From positions 1 to 40,421 of the forward strand of contig JAVXTH010000012.1 in NCBI GenBank assembly GCA_036642795.1: a stretch of 40,421 nucleotides of DNA, read 5' to 3'. A program made the translations under genes and the position numbers. This stretch comes from JAVXTH01 sp036642795 (lineage in GTDB: Bacteria > Bacillota_I > Bacilli_A > Erysipelotrichales > Erysipelotrichaceae). Positions 19,601-26,428 of the stretch are shown piece after piece (the first letter of the stretch is position 1; each line of letters begins with the position of its first letter). The notes beneath the pieces are model-generated. The model saw nothing but the letters and a program-made list of their open reading frames with translations, was not told the origin of the DNA and did no database searches.

Positions 19601-21662
19601 AAGCCAAAGCATGAGCTGGCGTATCAAATTCAGGAATAATATTTACCCCTAATTTACGACTATCTTTAATAAAAGAACGGAAATCAGCTTTTGAATAAAA
19701 CATATCTTTACTTGTTAGATCTTGTTTATTAAGACCGCCATTTCCACCTTTTTTAATATCTGATTCTAAACGGAAACCAGAATAGCCTTTCATTTGTTCT
19801 GCGTTCGTACTTCCATGTTCACGTAAGAAAATATAGTTATCACTTAAATGTAATTGGAAATCATTCATTTTATAATAAGACATATTTTTAGCCATTTCTT
19901 TTAAGAAAGCTAAACTAAATGGTTTACGACCAACATCTAACATAAATCCACGAATTTCATATTTAGGATAGTCACGTGTTGTTCCTTGAGGAATATATGT
20001 TTTGTTTTGTTTTAAAATCTGAAGAATTGATTTCGTAGACCAGATTGCACCAACTTGATCCACTGCTTCAACTTTAACGCTTTCGCCAACAACCATGCGA
20101 TAGCCTTCTTTTTTCAAGCCAGCATCACTTGCTCCAAGGGTGAAATAGAAATCATGCGCAGCTGGTGTTGTTCCTTCAACAATTTGAATATCGTGATTAC
20201 AAATTGCTTTATAATCTTCTTTAAACTGTGTTGCCATATTATTTAATTGCGTTTTATAAGCAGGATTAATCATAATTCTAGAAGTTTCATTAATTTCAAA
20301 GTTACCACTTGTTCCAACCCATTCCGCTAATTCAGGAATAACAATTGGTTTTGCATTTCCCGTATTGCTTGAAGTTGTACCAGGTATCGTTAAACGATAT
20401 TCTTTTGAATCTTTCTTATCAATTACTTTTCCATTTTTCATTTTCTTAACAACAAAGTTAACCACAATATCGGTATCAATAATTGGTTTATAGATTGTTA
20501 AGTCATGATCTAAAATCTGTTCATAATCCGCTCCAATAAGTTCAATTTCATAACCTGCAGGAACGCTTGGCAATGTATATTTCGTATCATTAGCCCCAAT
20601 CGTTGGTACGCTTAGATCATTACAAACTTCATCGATTGTAGGACCTGTTACTTCTTCAATTGTTTGTTTAAATTGATAAGCTTCAAATTCATAAATTGAA
20701 ACGGTTGACCAAGTAACCGAAGTTCCATCTCTTTTATCCGCTGTTGCGACAAAATCTAAAATATCAACACGTAAATATTGAGCTGTAATACTTTGATCAA
20801 AATTTATAACATCTTTAAAATTACTTGGAGCTTTTGTGAATGTCTTTACATCACTCCATGTTGTTCCATCATTCGATGATTGAATTTTATAAGAAGTAGC
20901 ATTCTTTCTTTCCCATTCTAAAACAACCGAAGATAGTTCTTTTTGTGAACCAAAATTTAAAGTTACCCACTTTTCATTTACGCCGATGCTACTAGCCCAG
21001 CGTGTATTCATATTACCATCTTTAAATTTATCGGCATTTAAACTTGGTGCATTGTCTTCAACCCCATTGCTAGTCGCAATTACTTGAGATCCTAAAGCAA
21101 GATTATCGTTGGCGATGGTTGTATAGATACCAAATTCATAAACGGATACAGATTTCCAGTTTTCACTACCACCATCATACTTTGTAACATTCAAGCGTAC
21201 AAAGCGCGCTGAAGTTGCTTCTGATAATGTGATTGCTGAAGTAAAGCTTGTAATATTCGTATCATTCTCTTTTGTGTATACTTTTTTATAAGCACCATCT
21301 ACAGTATCCGATACTTCAATGTTAAAGCCTTGAATGTTCTTTCTTTCCCATTCAATTTTAAATTCATTAAAGGATTTAACCGCCCCCAAATCAATTGTTA
21401 AGGTTTTAACATCCGTTCCACTTTGACTTTGATTCGTTGCCCATCTTGATTGAGGCTTTGGAGCCGTACGATTGGTAACTCCATCGATTGCTTTACTAGC
21501 ACCATAGGCATCTGTTTCACTGTCATTAGCCGTAGCGCTGCCGCTTAATGCCAAATTTACTTTGGTTGATTCTGAAGCAAAAGTTAATATTCCATTTGGA
21601 AAAGTTGAGAATACCATGGAACATACTAATGCCGAAGTCATAAATTTCTTAAATTGCATCAT
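16689..21662 (-). CDS. Cell-wall-anchored GH20 beta-N-acetylhexosaminidase / lacto-N-biosidase-like enzyme
   Basis: AGGAGG precedes two tandem ATGs (21662 and 21659); the second has the better 7-nt spacing, so the true start may be 21659. Of 1657 residues: signal peptide (1-30); two F5/8 type C (CBM32-like) modules (35-180, 186-330); a beta-rich linker (340-428); GH20b domain (435-565); GH20 barrel (568-925) with RGFMLDVGRKPFS, PEFDTPAHA and the catalytic Asp-Glu pair D740-E741 in NIGTDEF; LamG-like (935-1110); a third F5/8C-like module (1118-1265); four FIVAR-type helical repeats (1270-1540); a Pro/Glu/Lys-rich wall spacer; and a tail with TPLAK, a membrane segment and RKGKKKI. GH20 enzymes use the neighbouring acetamido group to release GlcNAc/GalNAc, or lacto-N-biose in the LNBase branch. 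The CBM32 and LamG context fits mucin or milk-type glycans; which substrate cannot be settled by eye. Confidence 0.9.
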   Translation of the reverse strand: MMQFKKFMTSALVCSMVFSTFPNGILTFASESTKVNLALSGSATANDSETDAYGASKAIDGVTNRTAPKPQSRWATNQSQSGTDVKTLTIDLGAVKSFNEFKIEWERKNIQGFNIEVSDTVDGAYKKVYTKENDTNITSFTSAITLSEATSARFVRLNVTKYDGGSENWKSVSVYEFGIYTTIANDNLALGSQVIATSNGVEDNAPSLNADKFKDGNMNTRWASSIGVNEKWVTLNFGSQKELSSVVLEWERKNATSYKIQSSNDGTTWSDVKTFTKAPSNFKDVINFDQSITAQYLRVDILDFVATADKRDGTSVTWSTVSIYEFEAYQFKQTIEEVTGPTIDEVCNDLSVPTIGANDTKYTLPSVPAGYEIELIGADYEQILDHDLTIYKPIIDTDIVVNFVVKKMKNGKVIDKKDSKEYRLTIPGTTSSNTGNAKPIVIPELAEWVGTSGNFEINETSRIMINPAYKTQLNNMATQFKEDYKAICNHDIQIVEGTTPAAHDFYFTLGASDAGLKKEGYRMVVGESVKVEAVDQVGAIWSTKSILQILKQNKTYIPQGTTRDYPKYEIRGFMLDVGRKPFSLAFLKEMAKNMSYYKMNDFQLHLSDNYIFLREHGSTNAEQMKGYSGFRLESDIKKGGNGGLNKQDLTSKDMFYSKADFRSFIKDSRKLGVNIIPEFDTPAHALALVKTRPDLQFTVADELDVTKPETLEFVQSIWNEYLDGSDPVFDEDTVMNIGTDEFKGDKPAFIKYTDDMIKYGQAKGRKVRLWGSLTAANIGQDQTITSKDVQMNMWYNGYAQPADMYKRGYEMINMNDGQLYIVPDAGYYNDYLNARDKYNNWVPNNIGGVRIPVGSKQMLGSDFAVWNDMIDLKANGISELDIYDRVIAAIPALSSKDWGEGSDINFDKLSEVAATLEDAPNTNPRFKAKTDEKGKVLNYKFNQETIKDSTVNHNDSDQKVNVEMVEGKVLNAAKLNGGASYVETPIDNVGPQNSASFWIKKDKGATGEQILFESDGGCIKMSQKETGQVGFSREGYHYSFNYTLPEETWVKMEIRGYMNKSELYINGTLIDTLSKGATGGKNATMILPLDRIGSKTDAFKGTIDELVVKYGNQQSAKDETIIDNKDLTATSDNANAGSESEGPISFAFDNNPSTHWHTQYSPSKKELPATVSVDFNEAKSIDQFDYLPRSSGANGNITSYELYAKNSGKGKSIAGYTLIASGTWSDNNALKKIKFDACTTTGLKFVALTGHDGFASASEFVVHEVDNKISLRALVSTCDAYSEEDFTAATWKDYSDALKIAETVLANKKATEKEIKDAQTNLENGIKNLGEKQYEHVDKVALRAYITSASSKDKTDYTNATWLEFEKAISDAQIIVNNINASQQKVDDAYAHCLEKGKALVFVMNKQQKADLNTLLKKLEALNLNEYSDAKDKVIEDAIRDIKAALQTSELTKDAAEKVLNKAQKDFDQLVKLANTNQLKQAIKEANSKVASEYTKASWNTFVAALQKAVNMLSVENENQNEVDACSAELSKAMKALEKVQVEKPVEPTTPVEPEKPSTKPSDDSKPAQPSQNKPIKEIVYQYVVKEESKPEQPKKEEVKHEDPKHNSITSENVNDEKTPLAKTMGINTSYVMMLGAAFLGLLALIAFVLRKGKKKI

Positions 21663-21704
21663 GCTTCCTCCTGTTTAAAATAGTTTCCCTTGATTTACAT
21701 TCTA

Positions 21705-21759
21705 ATTATAGAATAATTGTTTCTACAAATAATTGTACAATTTAGCATTATTTTGTTAT
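21705..21759 (-). promoter_or_regulatory. Shared 33-nt element (site D) plus TATAAT -10 for the GH20 gene
   Basis: The element is at 21727-21759 on the minus strand. It is followed by exactly 16 nt and TATAAT at 21705-21710, about 42 nt before the ATG. It matches site A at 24 of 33 positions and keeps every invariant base of the alignment, including CAAA and ACAA 20 bp apart. The -35 position is ATTATT, so the promoter looks activator-dependent. Confidence 0.72.
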
Positions 21760-21829
21760 TAGAAACAAAGTTGAATTGAAAAACATCAATTCACATTTTT
21801 TTTCATAGAATGAAAAGGAGGTGTGTTTT

Positions 21830-22477
21830 ATGTTATGGAATAGTTTTATCTTAATCTTTATCGCGGAAATGGCCGATAAAACACAACTGATGATGATATC
21901 TTTAGCTCAGCGTTATAAAACCAGTGATGTTTTAATTGGGATGAGTTTAGGCGTTAGCATCATTAGTGCAATTTCAATTTTTATTGGTAACTTAATTGGT
22001 GATGTTATTCCCTTGCATTTACTTAAAGTAATGTCTGGTTTACTTTTTTTATATTTTGCCTTCAGCACTTTGATTTTTAAAGAACAAACAAATAATAAAC
22101 CAAAGCATTATCATCGTTTTATAATTCTATCGATTGCCTTAAGTTTTATCTTAGCGGAACTCGGTGATAAAACACAATTATCTACCATTGCATTAGCAAG
22201 CAAACAAAGTGATTATCTCAATGTTTTTATCGGTTCCTCTTGTGGTTTAATTTTAGCCAATGTGCTTGGTGTCTTTTTTGGGAAACTGATTTTTTCGCAT
22301 ATTAAAGATAGTACCATCCAAATTCTCTCCGCTTATTTCTTTATCTTATTTGGCTCCTTCCCCCTATTCGAAGTTCTTCCTTATTCCCTTCCTTTTATTA
22401 TTATTTATTCCTTTGCGATTATTACCCTTGCTTATCTTATTCATTGCGCACAAATAAAAAAAAGCACTTCCGATTAA
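21830..22477 (+). CDS. UPF0016/GDT1 (TMEM165)-family cation transporter
   Basis: I start at ATG 21830, which has AAAAGGAGG 8 nt upstream; the earlier GTG at 21821 falls in that RBS. The 215-aa protein has six hydrophobic segments in two homologous halves. Each half carries the family signature E-x-(A/G)-D-K-T: AEMADKTQLM near the start and AELGDKTQLS in the middle. Characterised members exchange Mn2+ or Ca2+ for H+; in bacteria they export manganese. It is the only gene on the plus strand between the glycan locus and guaA and converges on ptsI. Its last codons share DNA with the ptsI terminator. Confidence 0.9.
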   Translation: MLWNSFILIFIAEMADKTQLMMISLAQRYKTSDVLIGMSLGVSIISAISIFIGNLIGDVIPLHLLKVMSGLLFLYFAFSTLIFKEQTNNKPKHYHRFIILSIALSFILAELGDKTQLSTIALASKQSDYLNVFIGSSCGLILANVLGVFFGKLIFSHIKDSTIQILSAYFFILFGSFPLFEVLPYSLPFIIIYSFAIITLAYLIHCAQIKKSTSD

Positions 22478-22485
22478 GAAAGTGC
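22456..22485 (-). terminator. Intrinsic terminator of ptsI, overlapping the end of the converging gene
   Basis: GCACTT (22464-22469) pairs with AAGTGC (22480-22485), followed on the minus strand by eight T (22456-22463). The loop contains the stop codon of the GDT1-family gene. For the plus strand the trailing T-run is poor, so termination there is less sure. Confidence 0.8.
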
Positions 22486-22495
22486 CTTCATATCA

Positions 22496-24205
22496 TTATT
22501 TTTTGTCAACGACTGATTTAATATAAGCTAATACTTCTTCGCTATTTGCACAAGCTAATGCTTTCTGCGCAACTTCTTCCATCTCTTTTTTACTTAATGA
22601 ATTGATCGTGCGACGTGCTTTTAGAATCGATGTAGCGGACATACTGAATTCATCCAATCCAAGTCCTAACAAGATAGCAGCTGCATAAGGTTCACCGGCC
22701 ATTTCACCGCACATTCCAGCCCATTTGCCTTCTTTGTGAGCTCCATCAATGGTCATCTTAATCAAACGTAAGATGCTTGGATTATATGGTTGATACAAGT
22801 AAGAAACATGTTCACTCATACGATCTGCTGCCATTGAATATTGAATCAAATCGTTTGTTCCAATACTGAAGAAATCTGCTTCTTTTGCGAAGTTATCCGC
22901 ATTCACAGCTGCTGCTGGTATTTCTACCATCATTCCAACTTCAATGTGATCACTTACTTCTACGCCTTCTTTTTTAAGATTGGCATATTCTTCATTGTAT
23001 AATGCTTTTGCTTGACGGAATTCATCAATCGTCGCAATCATTGGGAACATGATGCAAAGACGACCATACACACTCGCACGAATTAAGGCACGTAATTGTG
23101 TACGGAATATATCGGTACGATCTAAGCATAAACGAATCGCACGATAACCAAGGAAAGGATTCATTTCTTCCGGGAACGTGAAGTAAGGCAATGTTTTATC
23201 GCCACCAATATCAAGAGTACGAACTACAACTTTCTTGCCATTCATTCCTTCTAATACTTCTTTATAAGCAACGAATTGTTCTTCTTCGCTTGGGAAATGA
23301 TCGGCACCCATATATAAGAATTCAGTACGGTATAAACCAACCCCTTCACCGCCGTTATTTAATACTCCTTCCACATCTTTTGGAGTACCAATGTTACCAG
23401 CAAGTTCTACTTCGTGACCATCCGTTGAAACTGATTTCGCATTCTTTAATACTTTTAATGCTTCTTTTTCAGCGGCAACTTCCGCCATTTTTGCTTCATA
23501 TTTTTTAACTGTTGCTTGATCTGGATTAATTATAATTTCTCCTTCAACCGCATCCAATACAATGAGATCGCCGTGATTTACTTCATTAAGAACACCAGCA
23601 CAACCAACAACGGCAGGGATTTCAAGGGAACGAGCCATAATCGCTGAGTGAGAAGTTCTTCCCCCAACTGCCGTTACAAATCCTTTTGTATATTTTTTAT
23701 CTAATTGAGCCGTATCCGAAGGTGTTAAATCTTGTGCTACCACAATCACACTTTCATTGATTGCCGTTAAATCAGGAATATGAGCACCAAGAATATGTGA
23801 AATCAAACGAGCCGTTACGTCTTTTACATCGGCAGCACGTTCTTTCATATATTCATTGTCCATTGATTCAAACATCGTAATCATCATCGTCGCAACTTCA
23901 TTGGCAGCATACTCTGCATTTACTTTATCATTTTTGATTAACATTTCAATTTGAGATAACAATTCAGGATCGCCAGCCATCATTAAGTGAGCATCAAATA
24001 CTGCTAGTTCATCCTCATTTAAATTCTTACTTGCGCGTTCTTTAATACCTTCAATATCTTGTTTTGTCACTTCTAAAGCATCGTGTAATTTCTTTAATTC
24101 GCCATCAACTTCCGCAGTCTTTTTCACAATTTCGATTTTAGGCTGTTCAAATTTGTAGACTTTCGCAATTGCTACTCCAGATGATGCTGCAATACCCTTC
24201 AACAT
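22496..24205 (-). CDS. ptsI: PTS enzyme I (phosphoenolpyruvate-protein phosphotransferase)
   Basis: At 569 aa it is the normal length for enzyme I, the cytosolic enzyme that moves phosphate from PEP to HPr to drive sugar import. It shows the N-terminal HPr-binding region, the phosphorylated histidine H186 in GGRTSHSAIMARSLEIPAV, the PEP-binding barrel with LYRTEFLYM and GTNDLIQYSMAADR, and the C-terminal active cysteine in GMCGEMAG. AAGGAGG lies 9 nt before the ATG. Unlike many Firmicutes there is no ptsH beside it; HPr must be encoded elsewhere. A long inverted repeat lies in the 5' leader. Confidence 0.97.
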   Translation of the reverse strand: MLKGIAASSGVAIAKVYKFEQPKIEIVKKTAEVDGELKKLHDALEVTKQDIEGIKERASKNLNEDELAVFDAHLMMAGDPELLSQIEMLIKNDKVNAEYAANEVATMMITMFESMDNEYMKERAADVKDVTARLISHILGAHIPDLTAINESVIVVAQDLTPSDTAQLDKKYTKGFVTAVGGRTSHSAIMARSLEIPAVVGCAGVLNEVNHGDLIVLDAVEGEIIINPDQATVKKYEAKMAEVAAEKEALKVLKNAKSVSTDGHEVELAGNIGTPKDVEGVLNNGGEGVGLYRTEFLYMGADHFPSEEEQFVAYKEVLEGMNGKKVVVRTLDIGGDKTLPYFTFPEEMNPFLGYRAIRLCLDRTDIFRTQLRALIRASVYGRLCIMFPMIATIDEFRQAKALYNEEYANLKKEGVEVSDHIEVGMMVEIPAAAVNADNFAKEADFFSIGTNDLIQYSMAADRMSEHVSYLYQPYNPSILRLIKMTIDGAHKEGKWAGMCGEMAGEPYAAAILLGLGLDEFSMSATSILKARRTINSLSKKEMEEVAQKALACANSEEVLAYIKSVVDKK

Positions 24206-24238
24206 AAGTAAATCCTCCTTAATTAATGATATCTATTC

Positions 24239-24304
24239 GATAAGTTACTATCTGCAAGAACATAAGTAGATTTTCACTTATGTAAGCAGTGATAACATCT
24301 TATC
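24239..24304 (-). repeat. Long imperfect inverted repeat in the ptsI leader
   Basis: Perfect inner arms ACATAAGT/ACTTATGT (24260-24267, 24276-24283) are extended outward by CTGC/GCAG and GATAAG/CTTATC with mismatches between. No T-run follows, so it is not a standard terminator. It could fold in the RNA upstream of ptsI or be a protein-binding palindrome. Confidence 0.5.
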
Positions 24305-24327
24305 TATAACTTAAATAATATCATTTT

Positions 24328-24651
24328 TTAAGCATATAAGCAATCGAGAAATTCATCCATTGCGTTATTTTTTTCATCAATAAATTGGGAGGGAGAATAT
24401 GTTTTTTGCCACCAGCTACGTTTTCGCTCTTTTAAAAATTCTTCCCGAATAATATGGGCATTAAATTCACCCATGCATTCTAATATTCGTTCAATTTCCT
24501 CTTCTACTTCAAGGTTAACATACGCATATGGTTCTTCTCGTACTTTGAAATCATCCTTGAGTCGATTTCGTAAAACAGAACGTCGATACATTCTTCCTAC
24601 CTGTGCTAATAATGCTTCTTTTTCACTAAAAGCAAGTGCTTTCGTATTCAT
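24328..24651 (-). CDS. Small hypothetical protein, 107 aa
   Basis: The ATG at 24651 has GAGGA 6 nt upstream. The product is hydrophilic and mostly helical, with many Arg/Lys in the first half (RMYRRSVLRNRLKDDF) and acidic residues later (EVEEEIERILE), plus WW and several aromatic residues. There is no membrane segment. I do not recognise it with confidence; it weakly recalls the small MG284/MPN403-type proteins of low-GC Gram-positives. It lies between the phosphofructokinase and ptsI genes on the same strand, but a terminator separates it from the former. Confidence 0.65.
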   Translation of the reverse strand: MNTKALAFSEKEALLAQVGRMYRRSVLRNRLKDDFKVREEPYAYVNLEVEEEIERILECMGEFNAHIIREEFLKERKRSWWQKTYSPSQFIDEKNNAMDEFLDCLYA

Positions 24652-24717
24652 GTTAAATCCTCACTTTCTACCTATCTATACGCTTAGAAAGTGTTATCTC
24701 CTAAATTTATTTAAAAA

Positions 24718-24741
24718 TAAAAAAAGCCCTCTTTCGAAGGC
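24718..24741 (-). terminator. Intrinsic terminator of the phosphofructokinase gene
   Basis: A short GC stem (GCCTT with GAGGGC on the minus strand) is followed by seven T. It lies 10 nt past the stop at 24751. Confidence 0.8.
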
Positions 24742-24750
24742 AATTTATCA

Positions 24751-25953
24751 TTATTTTTGATGATAAGGTTTTACATAAGCAGGTACACCATTTTCCATAA
24801 TCAAAGTTGGTTCTCCTTGAATAAGTGGTAAATAGTAATCATAAGCTGCTTGACTTAAACCTTGATAATCTTTTAAAATCCATTCACTTGGAATATTCTT
24901 TACATGGTTCGCAAAATCATTTGCAGGACCAGCAATATAATCAACATCATAAACATCGCTGTCTTTACGAACAACACCGACAACTTGACCTGTGAAGGCT
25001 TTGTCCATGGAACGCATATGACCACTCATGCCAAGTTTAAATGCTTCATCAACATCAACTAAACTCTGGCAATAGTTTGCACAACGTTGAGCTGTACTCA
25101 TATCTTGAACTTTAGCGCGCGGTGCAATACCAGCTTCTAAAATCATATTTTTAAGGGCATTTCCAGCTCCCCCTAAGATTGCATGACCAAAGCCATCGTT
25201 AACGGCTTTACCTGCTGCTAAGTAAGTGCCATCTTCAAAGTGGGCTCCTTCACTAACAACAATATAACATTTATTCTTTTCATCCATGCATTTTTTAACT
25301 TGTGCTAAGAAAGCATCTTTTTCAAAATTCATTTCAGGAAGAATTAATAAATCAACTTTTCCACTCACAACAGCACTACCAGCTAACCAACCAGCATCAC
25401 GGCCCATTGTTTCAAGGATAAATACCTCGCTACGTGTATAAACGTTATAATCTAACCAAGTACTTGTCACAACTGAATTGATGAATTTAGCGGCTGAAGA
25501 AAATCCAGGACAATGATCGGTAACCATTAAATCATTATCAACTGTTTTAGGAATACCAACAAAACGATGATTTACTTTGTGGTTTCTAGCCCACTCACTT
25601 AAAGCATCTACTGTATCCATTGAATCATTTCCACCGATGTAGAACATTGTTTCAATATCATATTTATCAAGAATTCCCATTAAAGCAACGAAATCTGCAT
25701 CGTTATCACGTTTCAATTTATAACGACAACTTCCTAATGCTGAAGATGGAGTTTGACGAAGAACCTTATTCTCGTGTTCACTCATGTTTGTAAGATCTAC
25801 TAAACGTTCTTGAAGAATTCCTTCAATTCCATTTAATCCACCATAAACGGTATCATAGATTGGGTTTAAACGATTTGCCATTACTACACCCGCAAGTGAT
25901 GCATTAATAACAGTAGTAGGTCCACCTGATTGTGCAACTAAACAATTTGCCAT
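24751..25953 (-). CDS. pfp: Phosphofructokinase, pyrophosphate-dependent type
   Basis: The 400-aa protein of the PFKA superfamily starts with AQSGGPTTVINASLAGV. Two sites mark the PPi-using branch: GGNDS (107-111), where ATP enzymes have GGDGS, and PKTVDND (135-141), where ATP enzymes have glycine in place of K136. The reaction is fructose-6-phosphate plus PPi to fructose-1,6-bisphosphate plus Pi, reversible, so it serves glycolysis and gluconeogenesis. The start has AGGAGG 7-8 nt upstream. The cofactor assignment follows from these residues and is not experimental. Confidence 0.9.
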   Translation of the reverse strand: MANCLVAQSGGPTTVINASLAGVVMANRLNPIYDTVYGGLNGIEGILQERLVDLTNMSEHENKVLRQTPSSALGSCRYKLKRDNDADFVALMGILDKYDIETMFYIGGNDSMDTVDALSEWARNHKVNHRFVGIPKTVDNDLMVTDHCPGFSSAAKFINSVVTSTWLDYNVYTRSEVFILETMGRDAGWLAGSAVVSGKVDLLILPEMNFEKDAFLAQVKKCMDEKNKCYIVVSEGAHFEDGTYLAAGKAVNDGFGHAILGGAGNALKNMILEAGIAPRAKVQDMSTAQRCANYCQSLVDVDEAFKLGMSGHMRSMDKAFTGQVVGVVRKDSDVYDVDYIAGPANDFANHVKNIPSEWILKDYQGLSQAAYDYYLPLIQGEPTLIMENGVPAYVKPYHQK

Positions 25954-26020
25954 TTTAATAATCCTCCTGTTTTATGTACCATTATATTTTAACACAATAA
26001 AATAGCCTTGAAAAGATGAT

Positions 26021-26053
26021 AAAAAGAAAGAAAGCCCTTACTTTCTTTGCTTT
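26021..26053 (-). terminator. Intrinsic terminator downstream of the SpoVAF-linked small gene
   Basis: AAAGAAAG and CTTTCTTT arms around a short loop with several T on the minus strand, overlapping the last codons of the gene ending at 26038. It is A/T-rich, so strength is uncertain. Confidence 0.6.
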
Positions 26054-26388
26054 CTCATTTTTTGAATCATTGGGCTTAACAAAGCCATCAATAACTCATT
26101 CATAATTAGAATAAATGCTAATTGTAAATTCTTAAAAGCAATAATAAAAATAAAGACCGTTTCCGCAAACATATAAATTTTTAAGCGTTTTAACTGATTC
26201 GTACAAGTTGGATCTTTCATTGCCTTAACAAGATTAATATAATCAATCATATAAAGAGCAACCCCATCTACATAGGCTAAGATAATCCAAAAGAATGCAT
26301 TACCTTCTCCATAACAATACATTAAGATTGGTAAAGATACTAAATATAAAATGAGTGAAAACTCAGCTTTAATACATACGGGTTTCAT
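26038..26388 (-). CDS. Small four-segment membrane protein next to spoVAF, 116 aa
   Basis: I start at ATG 26388 (MKPVCIKAEF), which has AGGTGA just upstream; a longer reading from 26439 overlaps the spoVAF stop and has no RBS. The product has about four hydrophobic segments and a very basic end (KMRKQRK). I do not recognise the family. It lies 40 nt after spoVAF and is probably cotranscribed, so a role in the spore inner membrane or in germination is possible. It is much smaller than the FigP (OrfFP) partner of SpoVAF in Bacillus, so it is not an obvious homologue. Confidence 0.7.
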   Translation of the reverse strand: MKPVCIKAEFSLILYLVSLPILMYCYGEGNAFFWIILAYVDGVALYMIDYINLVKAMKDPTCTNQLKRLKIYMFAETVFIFIIAFKNLQLAFILIMNELLMALLSPMIQKMRKQRK

Positions 26389-26428
26389 ATAATCACCTAC
26401 AATATAACCATTATAACATAAGAAAAGT

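Noticed and set aside
21750..21775. An alternative alignment of the GH20 regulatory site nearer 21750-21775
   Set aside because: The ungapped match at 21727-21759 is longer and has the exact 16-nt spacing to TATAAT seen at the other sites.
24260..24283. Intrinsic terminator before ptsI
   Set aside because: The hairpin has no T-run on either strand.
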